Part shown: positions 1 to 5,027 of the stretch, piece after piece
Layout: each line of letters begins with the position of its first letter
Numbering within the stretch: position 1 is the stretch's first letter
Origin: Candidatus Poseidoniaceae archaeon
GTDB lineage: Archaea; Thermoplasmatota; Poseidoniia; Poseidoniales; Poseidoniaceae
Assembly (NCBI GenBank): GCA_013330765.1
Contig: DUHU01000032.1
Span: forward strand, 3,681 to 8,707
Direction of reading: 5' to 3'
Length of the DNA stretch: 5,027 nt
Notes under the pieces: model-generated
The model's database searches: none
What the model saw: only the letters and a program-made list of their open reading frames with translations
Told to the model about the DNA's origin: nothing
Translations under genes and position numbers: made by a program

Positions 1-1
1 C

Positions 2-232
2 ATCGGCGGGCTGGAACCGCGACCCTCGGCCCTCGAGGCCACCGTCGCAGCTGCGGACGAGCTTGACGTTTCCATCGCCCTCGAGGACCATGCCCTTGGG
101 AGATGGGTGACCGCCATCGACGGAGTCGCTGCCGAGGGGTGGGTCTACGAGGTGGACGGAGTGCGTCCGTTGGTCGGCCCCGAGGCCTTCACGCTTGACC
201 GCACCTCCGTCGTCGTCTGGAGCCTTGCATGA
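2..232 (+). CDS. C-terminal fragment of a DUF4430 / transcobalamin-C-like domain protein
   Basis: This is the 3' end of a gene whose start lies left of the window: 76 codons in frame 2, ending at TGA 230-232. The residues fit the DUF4430 fold found at the C terminus of intrinsic factor and transcobalamin and in many prokaryotic surface proteins. They include an SALEATVAAADE helix, then GRWVTAIDGV, GWVYEVDG, and a closing FTLDRTSVVVWSL strand that corresponds to the family's 'L-x-DGD-x-V-x-W' ending. In the family this domain sits outside the cell and is thought to help hold corrinoids or related ligands. The protein stops right after the domain with no C-terminal membrane anchor, so any anchor or signal peptide must be upstream. 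The next gene is an ECF S component of the cobalamin type, which supports a role in corrinoid capture. The domain call is fairly firm. The ligand is inferred from context, and another vitamin or a structural role remains possible. Confidence 0.8.
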   Translation: MGGLEPRPSALEATVAAADELDVSIALEDHALGRWVTAIDGVAAEGWVYEVDGVRPLVGPEAFTLDRTSVVVWSLA

Positions 233-928
233 GTGAACCTTGAAGGAGCCCGGCCCGTCCCCAACATCATGTTCGCCAGCGTCGGTGTCCATGGCCCGGT
301 GCTCAGCCCCGTGGCCGCGTTGGTTCTCGACGTGGTGCTCCTTGGAGCGGCGACCCTTTTGCTCCTCCAAGATCGGCGACTCACACGACATCAAGGCGTG
401 CTTCTCCTGTCCCTTGTGGCCGTCGTGGCGCTCCTTCGTGTGCTGATGGCGAACCTGCCAAACGTCCAACCCGTGACCGTGGCGGTCCTGCTGGCTGGCG
501 CAAGCCTTGGGGCCCGACGCGGCGTGGCCTTTGCCATCCTCGTCACCATGTTGTCCAACGCCATCCTCGGCGACGGGTACTGGACGCTGTTCCAGGCCGC
601 CGCTTGGTCGATGGTCGCAGTGGTCGGTTCCCGGGCCAACCTGATCGAAAACGACCGCCTTCTTCTTGGCCGTGCGACCTTGTTCTCGGCGGCGCTTGCA
701 CTGCCTTTCGGAGCCATCACGAACCTGTCCCTGCTCGGCGGTGGCGTCGGCTTCTCGCAATTCCCAGCATTGATGTGGACTGGAATGCCCTTCGATCTAA
801 GCCATGCCCTTGGCAACGTGGTCGTCATGCTCTGGACGGGCTCCCTCATGTTGCGAATGATGCTCCCCGTGGACGTCCCCGACGCCATGGCAACCCCTGG
901 AGCCGAGGCCGATGTCCACCTCGTCTGA
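233..928 (+). CDS. ECF transporter S component, cobalamin (CbrT-like) type
   Basis: This 231-residue integral membrane protein is the likely substrate-binding (S) subunit of an energy-coupling-factor vitamin transporter. It has about six or seven hydrophobic helices, at roughly 26-46, 55-72, 80-95, 98-114, 118-133, 146-167 and 189-210. Family-like motifs are LLRVLMANLPNVQPVT (67-82), the glycine-rich SLGARRG turn (91-97), SNAILGDGYWTLFQ (108-121) and FDLSHALGN (187-195). The N-P-N-V-Q-P-V-T and S-N-x-x-L-G-x-G-x-W-T patterns are typical of S components annotated for cobalamin. The GTG start follows the preceding stop codon directly. GGAG at 219-222 lies 10 nt upstream and supports it; ATG 269 is a weaker alternative with no such site. 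S components need EcfT and two ATPases, which are not in the window. The neighbouring DUF4430 domain strengthens the corrinoid assignment. The ECF-S family call is strong; the exact vitamin is inferred. Confidence 0.82.
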   Translation: MNLEGARPVPNIMFASVGVHGPVLSPVAALVLDVVLLGAATLLLLQDRRLTRHQGVLLLSLVAVVALLRVLMANLPNVQPVTVAVLLAGASLGARRGVAFAILVTMLSNAILGDGYWTLFQAAAWSMVAVVGSRANLIENDRLLLGRATLFSAALALPFGAITNLSLLGGGVGFSQFPALMWTGMPFDLSHALGNVVVMLWTGSLMLRMMLPVDVPDAMATPGAEADVHLV

Positions 929-1280
929 CCCGGCGACCCTCGCCGTGCTTGTTCGACAAGACCTCGGCATGAGCACAGGGAAAACAGCCGCCCAAGTCGC
1001 TCATGCCGCGGTAGGCTGCAGCCTCAAGGCAAGGAAGCAGGCCATGTCCCTGTTCGAACGTTGGAGGAGTGAACACGGGCGCATCGTCGTTCTGGCCATC
1101 GACGGCATAGAGGAGCTTGACGCGCACCGAGAGGAGGCTCAAACGCACCGCATCGTGCACCACGCTGTCAGCGATGCAGGGCGCACTGAGGTGGCTCCAG
1201 GCACCGTCACAGTGCTCGGTTTGGGACCGGCCCCTTCAAGCGTCTTGGACGTGCTTGTGGGGCATCTCGAAGCGCTATGA
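912..1280 (+). CDS. pth2: Peptidyl-tRNA hydrolase Pth2, copy 1
   Basis: This 122-residue cytoplasmic enzyme of the archaeal/eukaryotic Pth2 family cleaves the ester bond of peptidyl-tRNAs released from stalled ribosomes, recycling tRNA. Family signatures are visible in order: VRQDLGMSTGKTAAQVAHAAV (14-34), an acidic middle segment (IDGIEELDAHREEA), SDAGRTEVAPGTVTVLGLGP (87-106), and a terminal helix ending LVGHLEAL. The residues discussed as catalytic in the family are present: Lys24 in the GK motif, Asp88 in DAG, and Thr92 and Thr98. Length is normal for a Pth2 without an N-terminal membrane anchor. The start ATG lies inside the end of the ECF S gene (17-nt overlap), with GGAG at 899-902 and GAGG at 905-908 upstream, so the two are probably translated from one transcript. 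A second, diverged Pth2 lies 454 nt downstream on the other strand. Copy 1 deviates from the common L-K-M-x-x-G-K-I with L-G-M-S-T-G-K-T. Confidence 0.9.
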   Translation: MSTSSDPATLAVLVRQDLGMSTGKTAAQVAHAAVGCSLKARKQAMSLFERWRSEHGRIVVLAIDGIEELDAHREEAQTHRIVHHAVSDAGRTEVAPGTVTVLGLGPAPSSVLDVLVGHLEAL

Positions 1281-1322
1281 CCGAGAACCAACGCTCAAGA
1301 ACTCAAAGGAAAAACTTGCATT

Positions 1323-1727
1323 GTGCTCAGCGGCCTTTGGCGTACCATCGGGGGGTCTTCCCTCTTGGCCACCATGTGTTGCCTGCCCTCCGTGATCCTC
1401 GTGCTGTTTGGGATCAGCAGCGTGTCTTCGGCCGCCGCCCTCTCTGACACCCTCTATTGGGGCGGCGACGGGTGGGGTTGGTTTCGACCGACCCTGTTGG
1501 CCGTGTCTGCAGGGTGCCTTGCGACCGGCTTGGTGATGCACTTTCGGCGTGACGGAATTTGCACGCTGGACGATGCGTTGCGAGAGCGCCGGCGCGTGAT
1601 CAACACCAGCCTTGCCGCGGTGTTCACCGCCGTGACCCTGTACTTGGTGGTGAATTACGTCGTGCTGACAGAAGCGGGGATTGCACTGGGACTCCCATGG
1701 GAATCCTCGCGGTTCTGGCAAGGCTGA
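1323..1727 (+). CDS. Small three-helix membrane protein, MerT-like in layout
   Basis: This 134-residue protein has three predicted membrane segments, at about 10-38, 54-74 and 92-116. The first contains a vicinal cysteine pair (MCC, Cys19-Cys20) followed by LPSVILVLFG. A WFRPTLLAV segment opens the second helix, and a single cysteine (Cys80, in GICTLDD) lies in the loop before the third. This layout recalls the mercuric-ion transporter MerT: a Cys pair in helix 1, a 'Y/F-R-P' entry to helix 2, and loop cysteines before helix 3. MerT normally has two loop cysteines, however, and no MerP or MerA gene is nearby. A metal-transport role is therefore only a suggestion. The GTG start is preceded by AAAGGA at 1305-1310 (12-nt spacing). 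The upstream frame runs back to the Pth2 stop codon without an ATG. It follows Pth2 copy 1 by 42 nt and probably belongs to the same transcript. It ends 6 nt short of the converging Pth2 copy 2. Confidence 0.65.
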   Translation: MLSGLWRTIGGSSLLATMCCLPSVILVLFGISSVSSAAALSDTLYWGGDGWGWFRPTLLAVSAGCLATGLVMHFRRDGICTLDDALRERRRVINTSLAAVFTAVTLYLVVNYVVLTEAGIALGLPWESSRFWQG

Positions 1728-1733
1728 CGCTTC

Positions 1734-2150
1734 TCACAGCAACTTCAGCTCACCGGTAAGCCGGTCAATGCGGGATGCCTCAGCGGGGCCAATGGAGACC
1801 ACCGTCAACGAGCCGCTTGGGATTTGCGTGTGGCCAGCGTCCCTGACCATGGACGTCGGCAAACCCTCTTTTTTCGCCACGTCATGGAGGGCGATCAAGT
1901 GCTCAGCATCGTCACCTTTGACGCAAACCTTTCGCTGGCCACTGGCCAACCAAGCGGCGAGCCGGGGCCGGTCATGTTCACCTATCGACGTCATGGCCCC
2001 GATGCTTGCGTGGCCGACTTGAGCTGCGATTTTCCCCTTCCCCATTTTGAGTCCGTGATTGACCACAAGTACCAGCTTGCACGCCTCGTCCGGAGCTGGC
2101 CCGGCGGGTGGGGGGGCCGTCCATCGGTGGAGCCAACTGCGCAAGCCCAT
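1734..2150 (-). CDS. pth2: Peptidyl-tRNA hydrolase Pth2, copy 2 (diverged)
   Basis: This is a second Pth2-family protein, 138 residues, on the opposite strand. The core motifs are [18 protein letters not shown] (34-51), a [21 protein letters not shown] stretch (102-122) and the ending LTGELKLL. Lys40, Asp104 and Thr108 are kept at the positions discussed as catalytic. Several normally conserved places differ: the usual R-x-D-L-K-M start reads N-H-G-L-K-M, DAGRT reads DAGHT, and the P-G-T of the final loop reads S-G-S. It carries about 22 extra N-terminal residues ([10 protein letters not shown] then a Pro/Ala-rich linker) that are not part of the fold. The ATG at 2150 is the only plausible start. 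It could be an active second hydrolase or a paralogue with altered tRNA handling; the sequence cannot decide. Its 3' end converges with the MerT-like gene. It starts 76 nt from the divergent threonine aldolase gene. Confidence 0.9.
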   Translation of the reverse strand: MGLRSWLHRWTAPPPAGPAPDEACKLVLVVNHGLKMGKGKIAAQVGHASIGAMTSIGEHDRPRLAAWLASGQRKVCVKGDDAEHLIALHDVAKKEGLPTSMVRDAGHTQIPSGSLTVVSIGPAEASRIDRLTGELKLL

Positions 2151-2226
2151 GCACCACGCCTTTGCGGCGGGGGCATGGAGTTGTCGCCGCCGGACGGTTC
2201 ATCACACGCGCCTTTGTCCGAAGGCC
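2151..2226. promoter_or_regulatory. Divergent intergenic spacer between pth2 copy 2 and threonine aldolase
   Basis: This 76-nt spacer is the longest non-coding stretch in the window and the only place where two transcripts must start in opposite directions. I see no convincing archaeal TATA box or BRE in either direction; the stretch is GC-rich. An 8-mer CGCCTTTG occurs twice in the same orientation (2157-2164 and 2209-2216), near each of the two start codons. A possible 6-bp hairpin pairs GCGGCG (2164-2169) with CGCCGC (2185-2190). The role of promoter region is inferred from gene orientation alone. Confidence 0.35.
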
Positions 2227-3273
2227 ATGCGCCACTGGCCCACAGACCGCATCGATCTCCGCAGCGACACGGTTACGCAGCCGACCCCAGCCATGCGGGA
2301 AGCCATGGCTGCTGCACCCGTCGGCGACGACGTGTACGGTGAAGATCCGACGGTCTTGGAGCTTGAGCGGCGCATCGCCGAAATGTGCGGGATGGAAGCC
2401 GCCCTCTTCCTGCCCTCGGGTACGATGGCCAACGCCGTAGCGGTCCGTACGCACACCCGTCCTGGCGACGAGATTGTGCTCGAACGAGAGGCCCACATCT
2501 ACCTCTACGAAGGCGGCGGTTTCGCCGCCCTTTCGGGTTGTTCCGTGGCCTTCGTTGACGGCGACAGGGGACGCATGGCTCCCGCCGCGGTTCGGGGAGC
2601 GATTCGTAAGGCGGACGGTTCGGGAAGCCACTACCCTGACGGGCGTCTGATTTGCATTGAGAACACCTCAAACCGTGGAGGCGGGTCGTGCTACGCTCTG
2701 GAAGACTTGGACGCCATCGCCGCGGTTGGACGCGACACTGGGTGCGCGTTGCACGTTGACGGAGCCCGTCTGTTGAACGCCGTCGTGGCGACCGGGACCT
2801 CCGCTGAACGCATGCTTCAGAACTGGGACAGTGTGGCCATTTGCCTCTCGAAGGGGTTGGGCGCACCTATGGGCTCCATGCTGGTGGGCGATGCGGATTT
2901 CATCGCCCGTTCGCATCGATGGCGCAAGATGTTCGGGGGCGGGATGCGCCAAGTTGGCATCGTGGCCGCGGCCGGTCTGCATGCCTTGGATCATCACGTG
3001 AACCGGATGGCCGAAGACCACGCGCGCGCGCGTCGTATCGCTGAGGCGCTGATGCAGCACCCCCGCGGCGTGGTGGACCTTGAAGGGGTCGAGACGAACA
3101 TGGTCTACTTCGGTGTCCAAGGCTGGACAGGCCAGGAAACCTTGGAACACTTGGCGGCCCACGGCATCGATGTCCTGACGTTGAACGAAGGCACCTGCAG
3201 GCTTGTCCTTCACCTCCACGTCACGGACGAAGACGTTGAACAGGTGCTCTCCGCGATTTCCACCATCCCGTGA
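2227..3273 (+). CDS. ltaE: Low-specificity L-threonine aldolase (PLP-dependent)
   Basis: This complete 348-residue cytoplasmic fold-type I PLP enzyme splits L-threonine or L-allo-threonine into glycine and acetaldehyde. Visible motifs are [19 protein letters not shown] (9-27), [11 protein letters not shown] (33-43), LPSGTMAN (62-69, phosphate binding), [12 protein letters not shown] (87-98, with His90 at the ring-stacking position), HYPDG (135-139), [13 protein letters not shown] (141-153), [10 protein letters not shown] (176-185, PLP-contacting Asp178 and Arg181), and [11 protein letters not shown] (207-217) with the Schiff-base lysine Lys209. The C-terminal domain is intact and the length is normal. 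The usual ENTHN motif reads ENTSN here. ATG 2227 is preferred because the family begins almost directly with IDLRSDT. The open frame continues upstream to 2059 but there overlaps the divergent pth2 and matches no family sequence. The ribosome-binding site is weak (GAAGG at 2220-2224, too close). It is probably co-transcribed with the secreted gene 46 nt downstream. Confidence 0.95.
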   Translation: MRHWPTDRIDLRSDTVTQPTPAMREAMAAAPVGDDVYGEDPTVLELERRIAEMCGMEAALFLPSGTMANAVAVRTHTRPGDEIVLEREAHIYLYEGGGFAALSGCSVAFVDGDRGRMAPAAVRGAIRKADGSGSHYPDGRLICIENTSNRGGGSCYALEDLDAIAAVGRDTGCALHVDGARLLNAVVATGTSAERMLQNWDSVAICLSKGLGAPMGSMLVGDADFIARSHRWRKMFGGGMRQVGIVAAAGLHALDHHVNRMAEDHARARRIAEALMQHPRGVVDLEGVETNMVYFGVQGWTGQETLEHLAAHGIDVLTLNEGTCRLVLHLHVTDEDVEQVLSAISTIP

Positions 3274-3319
3274 TGCGGTGATGTGGAAAGTTGAAGGCAA
3301 AGGCACCGAAGGTCGCGGC

Positions 3320-4237
3320 ATGCGCCGTTTTGCCCTGCTCTTGGCCGCTCTGCTGGTGCTCGTCCCGCTCCCTGCCCAAGCCGGTACGCCGATCGCTGTG
3401 GATGACGGCGCGGTGTTTGGCAGCCATGGCGGTTCTGTGACCACGGCCAACACGAGCGCGACGGCCTTGGACGACCTTGATCCGGTGCTGGAAGACTACA
3501 CCGCCACATGGTGCACCAATTGCGTCGACGTTGAACACGCGCTCGAAGACCTCGTCGCCGAACGAGGAGGCGCCATTTTCTCGTTCCACCGATCCATTGG
3601 TGAGACGGAAGACCCCTTCGGTACCGACGAATTGGACGAACGCTGGGAGGAGCGATATGACCGTCGAGCACCTCCGACGGTGGTCTTCAACGGCACGACG
3701 ATGGTCATCGGATCCGTTCCCGAAGGCGACAGTTTGCTGGATGATTTCAGGACCTTGGCCAACCACAGTCTCGAGATACCCGCGGGAGCCACCAGCATCT
3801 TCTCATGGACTGCTTCACAAAGCGGCAGCACCACCGTGTCGTGGGAAGTCAATCTCCCCGAAAGCGAAGCCTGGGCCGGGCATCAAATCCGACTCGAAGT
3901 CTGGGTCGTTGAAGCAACAGCGACCTTTTCTGAAGGAACGAACGGGCAAGGCGAATATCCCCACATCGTTCGAAGCATCTCGACCGTGGACGAGGTGGCG
4001 TGGGACGGTGCAGTATCACTCCGTGGCTCATCCGCCGTGGCCCTTTCTCCGGCCTTTGACGGCGACGATCTTGAAGTTCATTTGATTCACTCCTTGGTTC
4101 CGCCAACCGTGCCTGATGAAGTGGACGACATCGCGCCCATTGCGGAGCCGGACGAGCGAGGTATACCCGCTCCCGGTGCGGCCTTGGCCCTGGTGGCTTT
4201 TGTCGCAGCCAGTCGACGCAGGGACCTCAATCCCTGA
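3320..4237 (+). CDS. Secreted thioredoxin-fold (Omp28-like) protein with archaeal C-terminal anchor signal
   Basis: This 305-residue exported protein starts with a clear signal peptide (MRRFALLLAALLVLVPLPAQA, probable cleavage after Ala21). A thioredoxin-like domain spans about 55-150. It has the active-site CxxC in TATWCTNC (Cys65 and Cys68) and the cis-proline region RRAPPTVVFNG (115-125). A beta-rich second half (about 155-262) contains VVEATATF, GEYPHIVRSI and DGAVSL, which resemble the second half of Omp28-family proteins. After an acidic linker, GIPAPGAALALVAFVAASRRR (281-301) gives a PAPG motif, a hydrophobic segment and an arginine cluster, like an archaeosortase-type or membrane-anchor tail. 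The likely role is thiol-disulfide exchange or redox folding at the cell surface; no partner is identified. ATG 3320 is chosen because it opens the signal peptide and has GAAGGT at 3308-3313. ATG 3281 would bury the signal peptide behind polar residues. The 3' end overlaps the converging gene by 11 nt. Confidence 0.82.
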   Translation: MRRFALLLAALLVLVPLPAQAGTPIAVDDGAVFGSHGGSVTTANTSATALDDLDPVLEDYTATWCTNCVDVEHALEDLVAERGGAIFSFHRSIGETEDPFGTDELDERWEERYDRRAPPTVVFNGTTMVIGSVPEGDSLLDDFRTLANHSLEIPAGATSIFSWTASQSGSTTVSWEVNLPESEAWAGHQIRLEVWVVEATATFSEGTNGQGEYPHIVRSISTVDEVAWDGAVSLRGSSAVALSPAFDGDDLEVHLIHSLVPPTVPDEVDDIAPIAEPDERGIPAPGAALALVAFVAASRRRDLNP

Positions 4238-5027
4238 GGTCTTCACGGAACCGCCAGTCGTCGAGGACCGCCTCGTCAATGAATTCCTGCCTTGGGTAAT
4301 TCCACCACCACGGCACGTCACCATGAGCGCCGACCCGGTGTTGCCAACGGTTCAACTCCCGTGCCAGCCGTGCTTGCGCTCCTTGGCGCCAGCCTCGACG
4401 GCGGACGTAATCGTGCGGATCGTCTGCCTGCACCCACCCCGACAGACGAAGAAGGCGTCGGAAAAATTGGTGCTCTCGGTAATTTCGGACCGTGAACCGG
4501 AACCCCGTCGGCAATTCAACGTTGTACGGTGTGCCTGCCTCAAGCCGGATGTCCCTCCCAAGATCGGAGCGGATCAACACCGTCCAGACACGGGCGTAGA
4601 GGTCACGGATTCGCAACGGGGCTGCTCGGATGTCGGGTCGCTGATGACCTTCGCGCCGATCGTCGCGGATGTGGACCCTGCCGCGAAGGTTTGCGAACCC
4701 CCGAATGCGATTTTCACCCTCTTGTTGTTGCTCAAAGAGGGCTTGGATGCGGTTTCGAAAGTTCCCGTTCTCAAGGTTGAGGTTTCCACGAAGGGCTTCT
4801 CGAAACTGTTCCTCAGCGCGGACCCCTTGCTCCGGAGGGTTCTGCATCTGCAACCACTGTTGCCAGTGCCTGTGGTGCCTGCGTCGAGGGCGGAATTCTT
4901 CGCGTTGCGTTGCTTCAAGCCATGCGTGAACGTACTTCTGTTGCTCCAACACCGTTCCGTCCCCCACGGTCGCCGCGCTGTACCAGAAGGGATCGAAGGC
5001 ACGATGTTTCCTTGCTGAGGCTTCATC
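4227..5027 (-). CDS. Unrecognised Arg/Trp-rich protein, 3' part (5' end beyond window)
   Basis: This is an open frame of 266 codons on the minus strand that runs to the right edge, so its start is probably outside; GTG 4967 is an internal alternative. I do not recognise the family. From GTG 4967 the 246 residues include about 44 Arg but only one Lys, about 11 Trp, no Cys, and many Gln and Glu. There is no signal peptide or membrane segment in the visible part. The first half is polar and probably helical (KYVHAWLEATQREEFRPRRR, then QALFEQQQEGENRIRG). The second half has LYARVWTVLIRSD, a strand-like LEAGTPYNVELPTGFRFTV, and an aromatic tail with DVPWWWNYP. It is judged real because it is the longest frame here that stays open to the edge, its composition is consistent along its length, and it ends neatly against the convergent gene. 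The basic, aromatic make-up could suit nucleic-acid binding, but that is only a guess. Confidence 0.65.
   Translation of the reverse strand, partial: DEASARKHRAFDPFWYSAATVGDGTVLEQQKYVHAWLEATQREEFRPRRRHHRHWQQWLQMQNPPEQGVRAEEQFREALRGNLNLENGNFRNRIQALFEQQQEGENRIRGFANLRGRVHIRDDRREGHQRPDIRAAPLRIRDLYARVWTVLIRSDLGRDIRLEAGTPYNVELPTGFRFTVRNYREHQFFRRLLRLSGWVQADDPHDYVRRRGWRQGAQARLARELNRWQHRVGAHGDVPWWWNYPRQEFIDEAVLDDWRFREDLRD

Noticed and set aside
1866..1874. T-rich run that could look like an archaeal terminator
   Set aside because: It lies inside pth2 copy 2, where on the minus strand it encodes the Lys-Lys-Glu of VAKKEG, and no gene ends there.
2164..2190. 6-bp GC hairpin in the divergent spacer
   Set aside because: The stem is short with a 15-nt loop in GC-rich DNA and no T tract, so it is not supportable as a terminator or riboswitch.
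2059..2226. An upstream in-frame extension of the threonine aldolase to ATG 2059 or ATG 2149
   Set aside because: The extra residues are Arg/His/Ser-rich, lie outside the family, and run antisense to pth2 copy 2 from 2059 to 2150. The family starts near IDLRSDT, which fits ATG 2227.
3020..3034. Alternating CG run (CGCGCGCGCG), a possible simple repeat or Z-DNA-forming stretch
   Set aside because: It is short, lies in the coding sequence of threonine aldolase and encodes a normal His-Ala-Arg-Ala-Arg-Arg helix.
3281..3319. Alternative ATG start at 3281 for the secreted protein
   Set aside because: It would place a charged, polar stretch before the signal peptide. ATG 3320 has a better-spaced ribosome-binding site and opens with MRRF, typical of signal peptides.
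2668..3453. A long minus-strand open frame (261 residues) across the threonine aldolase
   Set aside because: It is antisense to a gene with complete family motifs and has no recognisable features of its own. It reflects high GC and codon bias.
4116..5018. A 300-residue plus-strand open frame at the right end
   Set aside because: It overlaps the end of the secreted gene and the whole minus-strand gene, has no plausible domain, and its composition (many Pro, Val and Leu from reverse-complemented Arg, Glu and Gln codons) fits a shadow frame of the minus-strand gene.

Overview
The window looks like archaeal chromosomal DNA, GC-rich (about 60% by eye). Two genes encode the archaeal/eukaryotic-type peptidyl-tRNA hydrolase (Pth2). 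A secreted protein ends in a short PAPG motif, a hydrophobic stretch and an arginine cluster, which resembles the C-terminal anchoring signals of euryarchaeal surface proteins. Together with the very short intergenic spaces and GTG starts, this would fit a planktonic Thermoplasmatota (Marine Group II-like) genome. That lineage guess is inference and no single marker in the window proves it.

Layout. At the left edge (2-232, +) is the C-terminal end of a protein with a DUF4430/transcobalamin-C-like domain. It is followed without any spacer by an ECF-transporter S component of the cobalamin (CbrT-like) type (233-928, +), a first Pth2 (912-1280, +, overlapping the S component) and a small three-helix membrane protein with a vicinal Cys pair, MerT-like in layout (1323-1727, +). 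These four form one tightly packed co-directional block. Converging on it with a 6-nt gap is a second, diverged Pth2 (1734-2150, -). A 76-nt divergent spacer (2151-2226) separates this from a complete low-specificity L-threonine aldolase (2227-3273, +) and a secreted thioredoxin-fold protein with an Omp28-like second half and a C-terminal anchor signal (3320-4237, +). Converging on the latter with an 11-nt overlap is the 3' part of an unrecognised, extremely arginine- and tryptophan-rich protein (4227 to the right edge, -).

How the genes may work together. The clearest functional unit is the left pair: a presumed extracytoplasmic corrinoid-binding domain and a membrane substrate-binding subunit, together suggesting vitamin B12 (or related corrinoid) capture. 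The ECF energising module (EcfA/EcfA'/EcfT) is not in the window. Pth2 recycles peptidyl-tRNA and threonine aldolase makes glycine plus acetaldehyde from threonine; neither has an evident link to the transport genes. There are no RNA genes, mobile elements, CRISPR arrays or recognisable terminators, and the genes cover nearly all of the sequence.
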